Assembly: GCF_030285785.1 (NCBI RefSeq)
Contig: NZ_CP127247.1
Span: 2,441,501-2,505,500, forward strand
DNA from: Parasedimentitalea psychrophila
GTDB taxonomy: Bacteria > Pseudomonadota > Alphaproteobacteria > Rhodobacterales > Rhodobacteraceae
Direction: 5' to 3'
Length of the DNA stretch: 64,000 bases
Part shown: in pieces, positions 1 through 4,843 of the stretch
Position numbering within the stretch: position 1 is the stretch's first letter
Layout of the letters: each line of letters starts with the position of its first letter
Translations under genes and position numbers: made by a program
The notes under the pieces: generated by a model
Database searches by the model: none
Seen by the model: the letters and a program-made list of their open reading frames with translations, nothing else
What the model was told of the DNA's origin: nothing

Positions 1-106
1 AAAACATGTCCTGAACTGGTATCACGACTTCGAAAGTTGCTAAGATGGCCAAGAGATATGCGATCGAAACCACCAACGTATCTCTCGCCAACGCGGGTAA
101 TTTCAT
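1..106 (-). CDS. N-terminus of a membrane protein, cut by the window edge
   Basis: Only the first 35 codons lie in the window; the gene continues past the left edge. An ATG on the minus strand at 106 opens an uninterrupted frame. After a short basic start (MKLPALARD) it gives one hydrophobic segment, roughly residues 10-32, ending with VIPVQDMF. This looks like the first transmembrane helix of an inner-membrane protein. The frame starts 28 nt after the stop of the winged-helix gene on the same strand, so the two may be co-transcribed. The ribosome-binding site is weak. The family cannot be named from so little sequence. Confidence 0.5.
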   Translation of the reverse strand, partial: MKLPALARDTLVVSIAYLLAILATFEVVIPVQDMF

Positions 107-134
107 CTTTGTGCCACTGGGGGCAAACTGATTT

Positions 135-425
135 TCATTTGGGTGTTTTCACAGTATATTGACCGCGCCCAGAATTTTCGCTCGGAGCAAGATAGCCTTT
201 GCCTACCAGAGATTTAAGTGCTCGAAAAAATGTGGGGCGAGACACATCTGCAACCAACATATGTTTAAGCAAATAGGTAGTAGTAACACCACCGTGCGCT
301 TCTGAAAGCTCTGTTGCAGCGTAGTAGATGTCGCGTTCGGCCGAAGATAGGTCCTGAAGCCCTACGGAACGCTCCATATCCAGCATCAACTTCCGCAGTT
401 CTGTCAACTTGGAGATATCTGACAT
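135..425 (-). CDS. Small winged-helix DNA-binding protein
   Basis: A 96-residue protein not matched to a named family. The N-terminal half (about 1-35) is helical and charged. The C-terminal half has a winged-helix layout: a helix around LSSAERDIYYAATEL, a turn, a recognition-type helix around SRPTFFRALKSLVGKGYL, and a wing ending SGRGQYTV. ATG at 425 is preferred. The frame extends upstream only to a TTG at 488, and neither start has a strong ribosome-binding site. Its position just before a membrane protein gene suggests local regulation, which is inference. Confidence 0.6.
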   Translation of the reverse strand: MSDISKLTELRKLMLDMERSVGLQDLSSAERDIYYAATELSEAHGGVTTTYLLKHMLVADVSRPTFFRALKSLVGKGYLAPSENSGRGQYTVKTPK

Positions 426-806
426 TCGGTGCAACTCACACAAATTTGGTTCTGCTAAGTCGGAGCAAAACAGACCCTTTTGTTTCAAAAATTGCTAAGT
501 TATGCAAGTCTCATGTTGACACTAACTGAAAAATTGGCAAGCTTTATGGTGTTCGGCCGCTAATTGTACCTGTGAGTGGTGGCGGCCGAACTGTATTTTA
601 TTACGATCGTGCGGTGTCTTAGGGCGCCGCACAATTTATTGATAAATACTTCCAAAAATTGCGCACTTTCATAGCCGCAACAGCCAAATTGGCCATGATC
701 CAAGGTTAGAGTGAATAGTGGCTATCTGTCTACTCATGAACGATCGACAGGCGACTTTCGCAATAGATTGTAGCCTAGTCGAAGTCCGACAACTGCGTTT
801 ATTTGC
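426..806. other. Intergenic stretch with two adjacent hairpins
   Basis: No convincing gene is seen. Two hairpins lie close together. The first is a perfect 10-bp inverted repeat (551-560 with 582-591, 21-nt loop) followed by an AT-rich run. The second is a 6-bp inverted repeat (GTGCGG at 609-614, CCGCAC at 627-632), also followed by AT-rich sequence. They could be terminators or parts of a small structured RNA. The flanking minus-strand genes do not need a terminator here, since transcription starts to their right. Confidence 0.4.
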
Positions 807-881
807 AAGAGCGACCCGCACAACATGCACAACAAAATGTCAGTGTTGCGGGCCGCTCTACTCCGCCCACGGAATAAGCGA
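807..881. repeat. Hairpin repeat copy R1
   Basis: First of four related elements in this region. Left arm AGAGCGACCCGCA at 808-820, right arm TGCGGGCCGCTCT at 847-859, 26-nt loop, one mismatch in the stem. A conserved tail follows (CCCACGGAATAAGCGA, 866-881), shared almost exactly with copy R4 (3716-3731). No open frame fits inside. Confidence 0.65.
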
Positions 882-929
882 GTTGTATTAGTAGTACGGG
901 AACTAGGGAGCCCCCACCTGACCGGGGGT

Positions 930-1151
930 CTAGGGCTCCCAAGTGGGCGTATTTCCCAAAGTCAAAGAAATAATTTCGGCGGCTTCGGCCCGGGATTCTA
1001 TTACCAAGGCGTCTCTGATTGCAGAGGAATCACTGAACCCATGCCCGCAGCCATGACAGGTAAGGAAAGCATCACTCTTGGGAGGTTTGCTTTCGTCGAT
1101 TACGATGTTGTGCCCGCAAAAAGTGCACTCAAAGGAAATTTCGTCGCTCAT
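930..1151 (-). CDS. Small zinc-ribbon protein
   Basis: A 73-residue protein with two CxxC pairs: ECTFCGH near residue 8 and TCHGCGH near residue 32. This is the layout of a single zinc ribbon. The C-terminal half is an acidic, alanine-rich helix. ATG at 1151 is chosen because GGAG sits 5 nt before it; an upstream in-frame start at 1169 has no such site. It lies downstream of cspA on the same strand, separated by 108 nt with a GC-rich hairpin, so independent transcription is possible. Function unknown; zinc binding is inferred from the cysteines. Confidence 0.7.
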   Translation of the reverse strand: MSDEISFECTFCGHNIVIDESKPPKSDAFLTCHGCGHGFSDSSAIRDALVIESRAEAAEIISLTLGNTPTWEP

Positions 1152-1209
1152 GTTAACTCCCCAACTCATAAAACAAAAAAAGTAGGCATTGGTTTGAAAT
1201 ATTCTGCGA

Positions 1210-1232
1210 GCGGCCCGCAGAAAAGGGGCCGC
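1210..1232 (-). terminator. Possible terminator after cspA
   Basis: Perfect 7-bp inverted repeat (GCGGCCC / GGGCCGC) with a 9-nt loop, 28 nt after the cspA stop. There is no strong U-run on the minus strand, so intrinsic termination is uncertain. The arms also resemble those of the hairpin repeats nearby. Confidence 0.35.
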
Positions 1233-1259
1233 GTTTCAGGAACTCTTCCTCGTAATGGC

Positions 1260-1466
1260 TTATGCCAGTGCGAGGTTCACAGCGGACTCTCGACCGTCAC
1301 GGCCGGGCTCGATATCAAAAGTCACTTTCTGGTTGTCGGCCAGACCGGTCAGACCGGAACGCTCAACAGCGGAAATGTGGACGAACACGTCATTGCTGCC
1401 TCCATCGGGTGCGATGAAGCCGAAGCCTTTGGTAGAATTGAACCATTTTACAGTGCCATTAGCCAT
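1260..1466 (-). CDS. cspA: Cold-shock protein, CspA family
   Basis: A 68-residue single cold-shock domain, full length for the family. Both nucleic-acid-binding motifs are present: RNP1-like KGFGFIAPD (about 13-21) and RNP2-like VFVHISAV (about 27-34). The start has GGAG 8 nt upstream. Such proteins bind single-stranded RNA and DNA and melt RNA structure in the cytoplasm. About 110 nt of non-coding sequence upstream could be the long leader typical of cold-shock genes, but no cold box was confirmed. The gene symbol denotes the family only; roseobacters carry several paralogues. Confidence 0.95.
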   Translation of the reverse strand: MANGTVKWFNSTKGFGFIAPDGGSNDVFVHISAVERSGLTGLADNQKVTFDIEPGRDGRESAVNLALA

Positions 1467-1711
1467 ATCCGTAGTCTCCTATTGTTTGCTGCCCTCGTGG
1501 GTGCGGCAGCCCGGCGTGTTAGGTCTACATCGAAAGACTGAACGCCGAAGAAAGGGAGACAGTAGGTCGAAAAAGAATAACGCTATGCCGAATTATGATA
1601 GGTGCGGCGGCGGCGCTTTCAAGAGTCTACTTCAAGATTAACGCAGATGGACCTAGTCCCGAGATAACCGCTCAATGCGGATCTTACGCAGTCCAGAAAA
1701 GGAGCGTTGCA

Positions 1712-1843
1712 ATGGAAATCTATCTTACCTACGCATTTGTAATCGGCTTCTATTTTGTCCCGTGGAAACGCTTTCCCCGCGCCAGGTACGTATTTTGGGG
1801 TATATTTGGCATGGCCGCTCTTGGTTGGGCGCATAGCGTGTAG
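1712..1843 (+). CDS. 43-residue membrane mini-protein
   Basis: Starts at ATG 1712 behind the recurrent AGAAAAGGAG motif (6 nt spacing from the end of GGAG). The product is hydrophobic, with one or two short membrane segments (YLTYAFVIGFYF and YVFWGIFGMAALGW) separated by a basic PWKRFPRAR loop. It is probably an inner-membrane peptide. The same frame extends upstream to 1595 without a ribosome-binding site, so the short form is preferred. No family recognised. Confidence 0.55.
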   Translation: MEIYLTYAFVIGFYFVPWKRFPRARYVFWGIFGMAALGWAHSV

Positions 1844-1845
1844 TA

Positions 1846-1925
1846 GTCCAGAAAAGGAGCGACCCGCGTGCGCAGTTAGGTACGGTTTTGGACGCGGATC
1901 GCTCTCCCATCCTCCCCAGTGGCGG
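1846..1925. repeat. Hairpin repeat copy R2
   Basis: Begins with the motif GTCCAGAAAAGGAG (1846-1859). Left arm GAGCGACCCGC 1857-1867 and right arm GCGGATCGCTC 1894-1904 form an 11-bp stem with one mismatch. The following pyrimidine-rich segment (CTCCC) could also pair with the AGGAG. A tail with GGCGGATTT follows, shared with R3. There is no start codon at a useful distance after the GGAG, except GTG CGC AGT TAG inside the loop. Confidence 0.65.
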
Positions 1926-1977
1926 ATTTCATATAGAATAGTACGATTGAAATTCTGGTCCAGAAAAGGAGTGAGGG

Positions 1978-2142
1978 ATGAACCTGCTAAAGACTTTGGC
2001 GTTGTTCGCGATCATTCTGGCGCCAGTGTTCCTGGTGCAGGCAATTTGGTGGACGTGGTCGCTTTGGGGTGTTGCTGTTTGCCTCGTCGTGTCCTGGTTG
2101 CCTGATGCAGTGCAGAAATTCAGACGCGCAGGGCGTCCATAA
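1978..2142 (+). CDS. 54-residue membrane mini-protein
   Basis: ATG at 1978 lies 6 nt after a GGAG belonging to another copy of the GTCCAGAAAAGGAG motif (1958-1971). The product has two hydrophobic stretches (LALFAIILAPVFLVQAI, then VAVCLVVSWL) and a basic C-terminus (KFRRAGRP), consistent with a two-helix inner-membrane peptide with the tail in the cytoplasm. The stop codon overlaps the next copy of the same motif (2135-2149). No family recognised. Confidence 0.6.
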   Translation: MNLLKTLALFAIILAPVFLVQAIWWTWSLWGVAVCLVVSWLPDAVQKFRRAGRP

Positions 2143-2164
2143 AAGGAGGCCGAATAGGTCAATC

Positions 2165-2296
2165 TTGAAGCCTCTGCGCCTCATTTTCGTCCGTGCCATG
2201 GACCGTGTGCGGGTAATTGAGCGGTCACCCCGTTCGATCGCAACCGGCATCAAGACGGTCGTTCCGAGGGATAGAGGATTGCATGCACTTCGTTAG
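2165..2296 (+). CDS. Doubtful 43-codon basic open frame
   Basis: A TTG-started frame behind AAAAGGAGGC, but the spacing (about 15 nt) is too long for a good start. The product would be very basic, arginine-rich and without recognisable features. It is listed because it sits in register with the other mini-genes and downstream of the same ribosome-binding motif. It may be non-coding. Confidence 0.2.
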   Translation: MKPLRLIFVRAMDRVRVIERSPRSIATGIKTVVPRDRGLHALR

Positions 2297-2327
2297 GGCA
2301 GGATTCTGTCTATGGTTTTCGTGATTT

Positions 2328-2356
2328 TTGAGTAGCAACGGAAGGTGTGTTATAGT
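2328..2356 (+). promoter_or_regulatory. Candidate sigma-70-type promoter
   Basis: TTGAGT (2328-2333) and TATAGT (2351-2356) are separated by 17 nt, a good match to -35/-10 elements. It lies 75 nt upstream of the 90-residue ORF at 2431 and would make that gene the first of its own transcript. Confidence 0.5.
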
Positions 2357-2365
2357 GAAATTGTC

Positions 2366-2406
2366 ACACTAGCTGGTGTGTTGTTTTTTTGCTGGTGTGT
2401 TGTTTT
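2366..2406 (+). repeat. Tandem 19-bp repeat just after the promoter
   Basis: GCTGGTGTGTTGTTTT occurs at 2372-2387 and again at 2391-2406. The first copy overlaps an imperfect palindrome CACACTAGCTGGTGTG followed by a T-run. This could be an operator, an early (attenuator-like) terminator, or slippage expansion. Confidence 0.5.
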
Positions 2407-2430
2407 GTGCGTCAACACTGGAGATAGGTT

Positions 2431-2703
2431 TTGAAAAACGAAATCGCAAACAATGTTAGAGCTCTGCTGGGTGTGGAATTTTTTGAATTCACCCCTCCTG
2501 CGGACCCAGGTTCACCATCTGAGTGGAAAGGCACTAGTCTGAAGGGAGGTGAATTCTCTGAGGAACTGGTTGATATTCTTCCCGATTCTTCAGACACTCC
2601 CGGCCCTATTATGGGAACTGCAGCGAAGGGTGCAGGGCACGATGAGGACTGGGAACCGCCCGTCACATTGCCTGATCAAGCTAACGATTGGGATATCTTC
2701 TAG
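2431..2703 (+). CDS. Small acidic protein of unknown function
   Basis: A 90-residue frame from TTG 2431. The N-terminus is amphipathic (KNEIANNVRALLG). The rest is rich in proline, glycine and acidic residues, with an aromatic-acidic end (ANDWDIF). There is no signal peptide and it is probably cytoplasmic. A reasonable promoter lies upstream. The TTG start has a GGAG about 8-11 nt before it (CTGGAGATAGG). No family recognised. Confidence 0.5.
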   Translation: MKNEIANNVRALLGVEFFEFTPPADPGSPSEWKGTSLKGGEFSEELVDILPDSSDTPGPIMGTAAKGAGHDEDWEPPVTLPDQANDWDIF

Positions 2704-2724
2704 AAAACGGGCGAGCGAGGCTCC

Positions 2725-2877
2725 GTGTTCGGTTTCAAGATCAAGGTGGACGGCGGGCCAGCGCTGGTCTTTCAGTCAGAGCACAACGAATTTGCTCTGG
2801 CCGTGATGGAGGCATTCGGCCAGTTCTCGCTGCCCTTCCCGTGGGATGCCGAGATATGGGAGCCCAGCAATTGTTGA
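2725..2877 (+). CDS. 50-residue protein of unknown function
   Basis: GTG start at 2725 with GAGG 4 nt upstream. The composition looks coding: a strand-like start FGFKIKVDGGPALVF, a helix EFALAVMEAFG, and an aromatic tail WDAEIWEPSNC. It lies 21 nt after the previous ORF, so the two are probably co-transcribed. Its stop overlaps a possible TTG start of the next mini-ORF (TTGA). No family recognised. Confidence 0.5.
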   Translation: MFGFKIKVDGGPALVFQSEHNEFALAVMEAFGQFSLPFPWDAEIWEPSNC

Positions 2878-2969
2878 ATTATGGCCCCTATTTCTGTCGG
2901 ACCAATATTTTCCGGTACATGCACAGGCGCGAGTATGTCGTGCCGCCTGTGATGACAGAAATCCAGTAA
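2874..2969 (+). CDS. Possible 31-residue mini-ORF
   Basis: A TTG at 2874 overlaps the stop of the preceding gene by four bases (TTGA), the geometry of translational coupling. It encodes a short basic, tyrosine-rich peptide (FCRTNIFRYMHRREY). Its TAA stop lies in another copy of the ribosome-binding motif (ATCCAGTAAAGGAG). The evidence is positional only. Confidence 0.3.
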   Translation: MNYGPYFCRTNIFRYMHRREYVVPPVMTEIQ

Positions 2970-3027
2970 AGGAGCCCGCATAATGGCGTGCATATTTTGA
3001 AGAGAATTTTGTAAAGGGAGCGAATAG

Positions 3028-3201
3028 GTGACTGAACAGAAACATCCACAAAAACAACCCAAGGTTTGCCCAGAGTGCGGTCATGTATTTCAAGGTAATG
3101 GGTGGGACGGAATCGATGCGCATTGGCGCGCAAGGCATGATGATGTGATGCCCTACGAAGAAGCCTGGCCGTTGCTCAAAGCCGAAACCTACGGAAACTA
3201 A
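3028..3201 (+). CDS. Small C2H2-type zinc-finger protein
   Basis: A 57-residue protein from GTG 3028 with GGGAG 8 nt upstream. It has the zinc-ligand pattern C14-x2-C17-x14-H32-x4-H37 (CPECGHVF, then DAHWRARHD). The finger is followed by a conserved-looking tail MPYEEAWPLL. The arrangement suggests one zinc finger for nucleic-acid or protein binding. The spacing differs from the Ros/MucR regulators of alphaproteobacteria. Upstream is the mini-gene series; downstream, 2 nt after the stop, begins hairpin repeat R3. Zinc binding is inferred. Confidence 0.65.
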   Translation: MTEQKHPQKQPKVCPECGHVFQGNGWDGIDAHWRARHDDVMPYEEAWPLLKAETYGN

Positions 3202-3203
3202 AC

Positions 3204-3275
3204 GTCCAACAAAGGAGCGGCCCGCAGCGCTATTTCGGGTGCTAGGCGCGGACCGCTCTCCCCACCTAAGGCGCA
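3204..3275. repeat. Hairpin repeat copy R3
   Basis: Starts with GTCCAACAAAGGAG. Left arm GAGCGGCCCGC 3215-3225 and right arm GCGGACCGCTC 3248-3258 form a stem with the same single mismatch position as R2. The A-T pair of R2 at stem position 6 is G-C here, a compensatory change. The tail has GCGGATTTTT, as in R2. Confidence 0.65.
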
Positions 3276-3430
3276 GGCGGATTTTTGAGAAACTAGTACA
3301 GAAATAATACGGGTCCAGAAAAGGAAGCGCTTTTTCTGAGGCCGCTTGGTCAGGCGAATGATTGAAGGTGACTACTGTACAAATTTCATGCTGGGGTGCG
3401 GTGCGCTCGAAAGCAAATCAGGAGAAAAAA

Positions 3431-3643
3431 ATGTTGATGAGGGAACATCCACAGAATTTTGCAACCTATGAAGAAGCGGTGGGTTTTGCTGAAGTGGAAT
3501 TGGAAGGCGGCCCAGATTTTCGTATCAAAGTAGACAGTGGCGGGAGCTTCCGCGTTGTTGTGATTACCGATGATGGTGATGTCAAAGCAATCATGGAGCG
3601 GCTTAACTACTCAGTGAGCTCCATGGGCAGAAATCATCAATAG
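3431..3643 (+). CDS. 70-residue protein of unknown function
   Basis: ATG 3431 has GGAG 7 nt upstream, so it is preferred over the earlier in-frame TTG (3362). The predicted layout is a helix (ATYEEAVGFAEVELEGG) then strands (DFRIKVDSG, SFRVVVITDDG) and a final helix, a compact alpha/beta mini-domain. No cysteine motif or signal peptide is present. It is followed 15 nt later by hairpin repeat R4. No family recognised. Confidence 0.55.
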   Translation: MLMREHPQNFATYEEAVGFAEVELEGGPDFRIKVDSGGSFRVVVITDDGDVKAIMERLNYSVSSMGRNHQ

Positions 3644-3654
3644 AAAATCTACAT

Positions 3655-3731
3655 AAGGAGAGACCCGCGCTCATAAGGCTTGGAGTGAATTGTATGTAGG
3701 TCGCTCTCATTGCCCACGGAATAGGCGATTT
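3655..3731. repeat. Hairpin repeat copy R4
   Basis: Left arm GAGAGACCCGC (3658-3668) is a shortened version of the GAGCGACCCGC arm. Right arm GGTCGCTCTC (3699-3708). The tail CCCACGGAATAGGCGA (3716-3731) matches R1. The element begins right after AAGGAG, as in the other copies. Confidence 0.55.
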
Positions 3732-3754
3732 CTCGCGCTTGCCCCCACAGTAGT

Positions 3755-3782
3755 TTGTTGCGGACTAAATTGCGGCTACAAT
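3755..3782 (+). promoter_or_regulatory. Candidate promoter for the 3866 gene
   Basis: TTGTTG (3755-3760) and TACAAT (3777-3782) with 16-nt spacing, 83 nt upstream of the ATG at 3866. The match is moderate. Confidence 0.35.
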
Positions 3783-3865
3783 ATGTTGTGATGGTGTGGG
3801 CGACTCTGTGGATGGCCGGTGGATAACTGATTATTCCAGATGAGCATTCTATAAGGGAATGGTTT

Positions 3866-4132
3866 ATGGCGATGACAGTTGGCGACCACTATATAGTCGT
3901 ATCAAGCCTTGAAAGGCTTTCCTGTGAAGACTTGGATAATTTGAAATTCGAGTTTGAAGATATGTTCGCCGAGACAGAGATCCAGAAAGCCTCTGGTTCG
4001 GAACTCGGGTACACAAAGAAAGAAATCGAAGTGTCTATCGAGGGCTATGTAAGAATAGACTCGAAACTGAAGGGTAAGGGGTGGTGGTATCGTTCCAAGC
4101 TAAGATCGAAACTCACTATGAAGCTGCTCTGA
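3866..4132 (+). CDS. 88-residue protein of unknown function
   Basis: ATG 3866 with AAGGGA upstream. The product starts with a strand-like DHYIVVSS, a charged helix (SCEDLDNLKFEFEDMFAE), and a strongly basic end (KLKGKGWWYRSKLRSKL). The basic aromatic tail could bind nucleic acid or membrane. The stop is followed within two bases by a diverged copy of the GTCCAGAA-GGAG motif. No family recognised. Confidence 0.55.
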   Translation: MAMTVGDHYIVVSSLERLSCEDLDNLKFEFEDMFAETEIQKASGSELGYTKKEIEVSIEGYVRIDSKLKGKGWWYRSKLRSKLTMKLL

Positions 4133-4207
4133 GTCCAGAAGTGGAGGGTTCTGGAAATGTTCCCGTAGGGGTTTTCCCGACTCACTGACCTCCGATATCC
4201 CCAGCCC

Positions 4208-4462
4208 ATGCTCAAACGCGGCGGCACGCGCCTATCAGTCATCCCCGAACACCAGCTGTGGCTTGAATGCGCCTGCGGCCACAACGGACCTGTCCAGGTC
4301 GTCGACATCATTGCCAAATGGGGCGATCAGATAACGGTTGGCGAGGCGATCGCGCGGCTGCGGTGCTCGGCCTGCCGTACAAAGCAGATCAAGGATTACC
4401 GGATCACCTATGTGGGTGGGTCATGGGGTGCGATGCGGGGGGCGGGAGGAAAACCTAGTTGA
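4208..4462 (+). CDS. Small zinc-ribbon protein
   Basis: An 84-residue protein with a CxC and a CxxC pair (LECACGH near 20-25 and LRCSACRTKQ near 51-60) separated by a helix (VVDIIAKWGDQITVGEAIARL). This resembles a zinc-ribbon fold seen in small cytoplasmic proteins. The frame opens with ATG 4208 but has no strong ribosome-binding site, so the start is uncertain. The higher GC and arginine-rich N-terminus look more chromosomal than the mini-genes before it. Function unknown. Confidence 0.6.
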   Translation: MLKRGGTRLSVIPEHQLWLECACGHNGPVQVVDIIAKWGDQITVGEAIARLRCSACRTKQIKDYRITYVGGSWGAMRGAGGKPS

Positions 4463-4843
4463 ATGACCGGGCGAAGTTTCTCCGCAATGTTTTACAATTC
4501 GAAAAATAAATCGTTGAAAATCAATGAAGCACTAAGGGGGTGTTTTACAGCGTAAGACATTGAAATATATTGATTAGAACCGTCCTCCACGGCTCGCCAC
4601 TTCCCTTTTTAGTCGTTCTCGGCGTCCAAGCGTGGCGGCGACTACAGCTTTAATGGAGCTACATCGAAAGCGCAGACGCCAGTGAGCTACGGGACAATAC
4701 CGGTGGCATGGAAGCTGACATCATGCAGCTGAACGGGCCGCGCTAGATTTTTCTGCAACCGGGGTTTTTATGCGATTTCTGCACCGAAGTGGGGTTCACC
4801 CCACCCGGTTTGAAATCAGCATTCTTTTCCGCCTTTGCTGGGG
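4463..4843. other. Intergenic, probable gene remnants
   Basis: No intact gene. Short in-frame pieces that look once-coding occur near 4640-4745, for example the reading SELRDNTGGMEADIMQLNG before a TAG at 4743. They have no start and are broken by upstream stops. A palindrome GTGGGGTTCACCCCAC at 4789-4804 lies downstream of the chemoreceptor gene and may terminate it. Confidence 0.4.

Noticed and set aside
825-1541. 238-codon open frame on the + strand
   Set aside because: It runs antisense over the zinc-ribbon and cspA genes, has no ribosome-binding site and reads as low-complexity basic protein.
3204-3731. Hairpin repeats as integron attC sites
   Set aside because: The small-gene array invites this reading, but the GTTRRRY / RYYYAAC core ends are missing and no integrase gene is present.
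807-3731. Hairpin repeats as a CRISPR array
   Set aside because: Spacing is irregular (about 0.4-1.3 kb), loops differ in length, and no cas gene is present.
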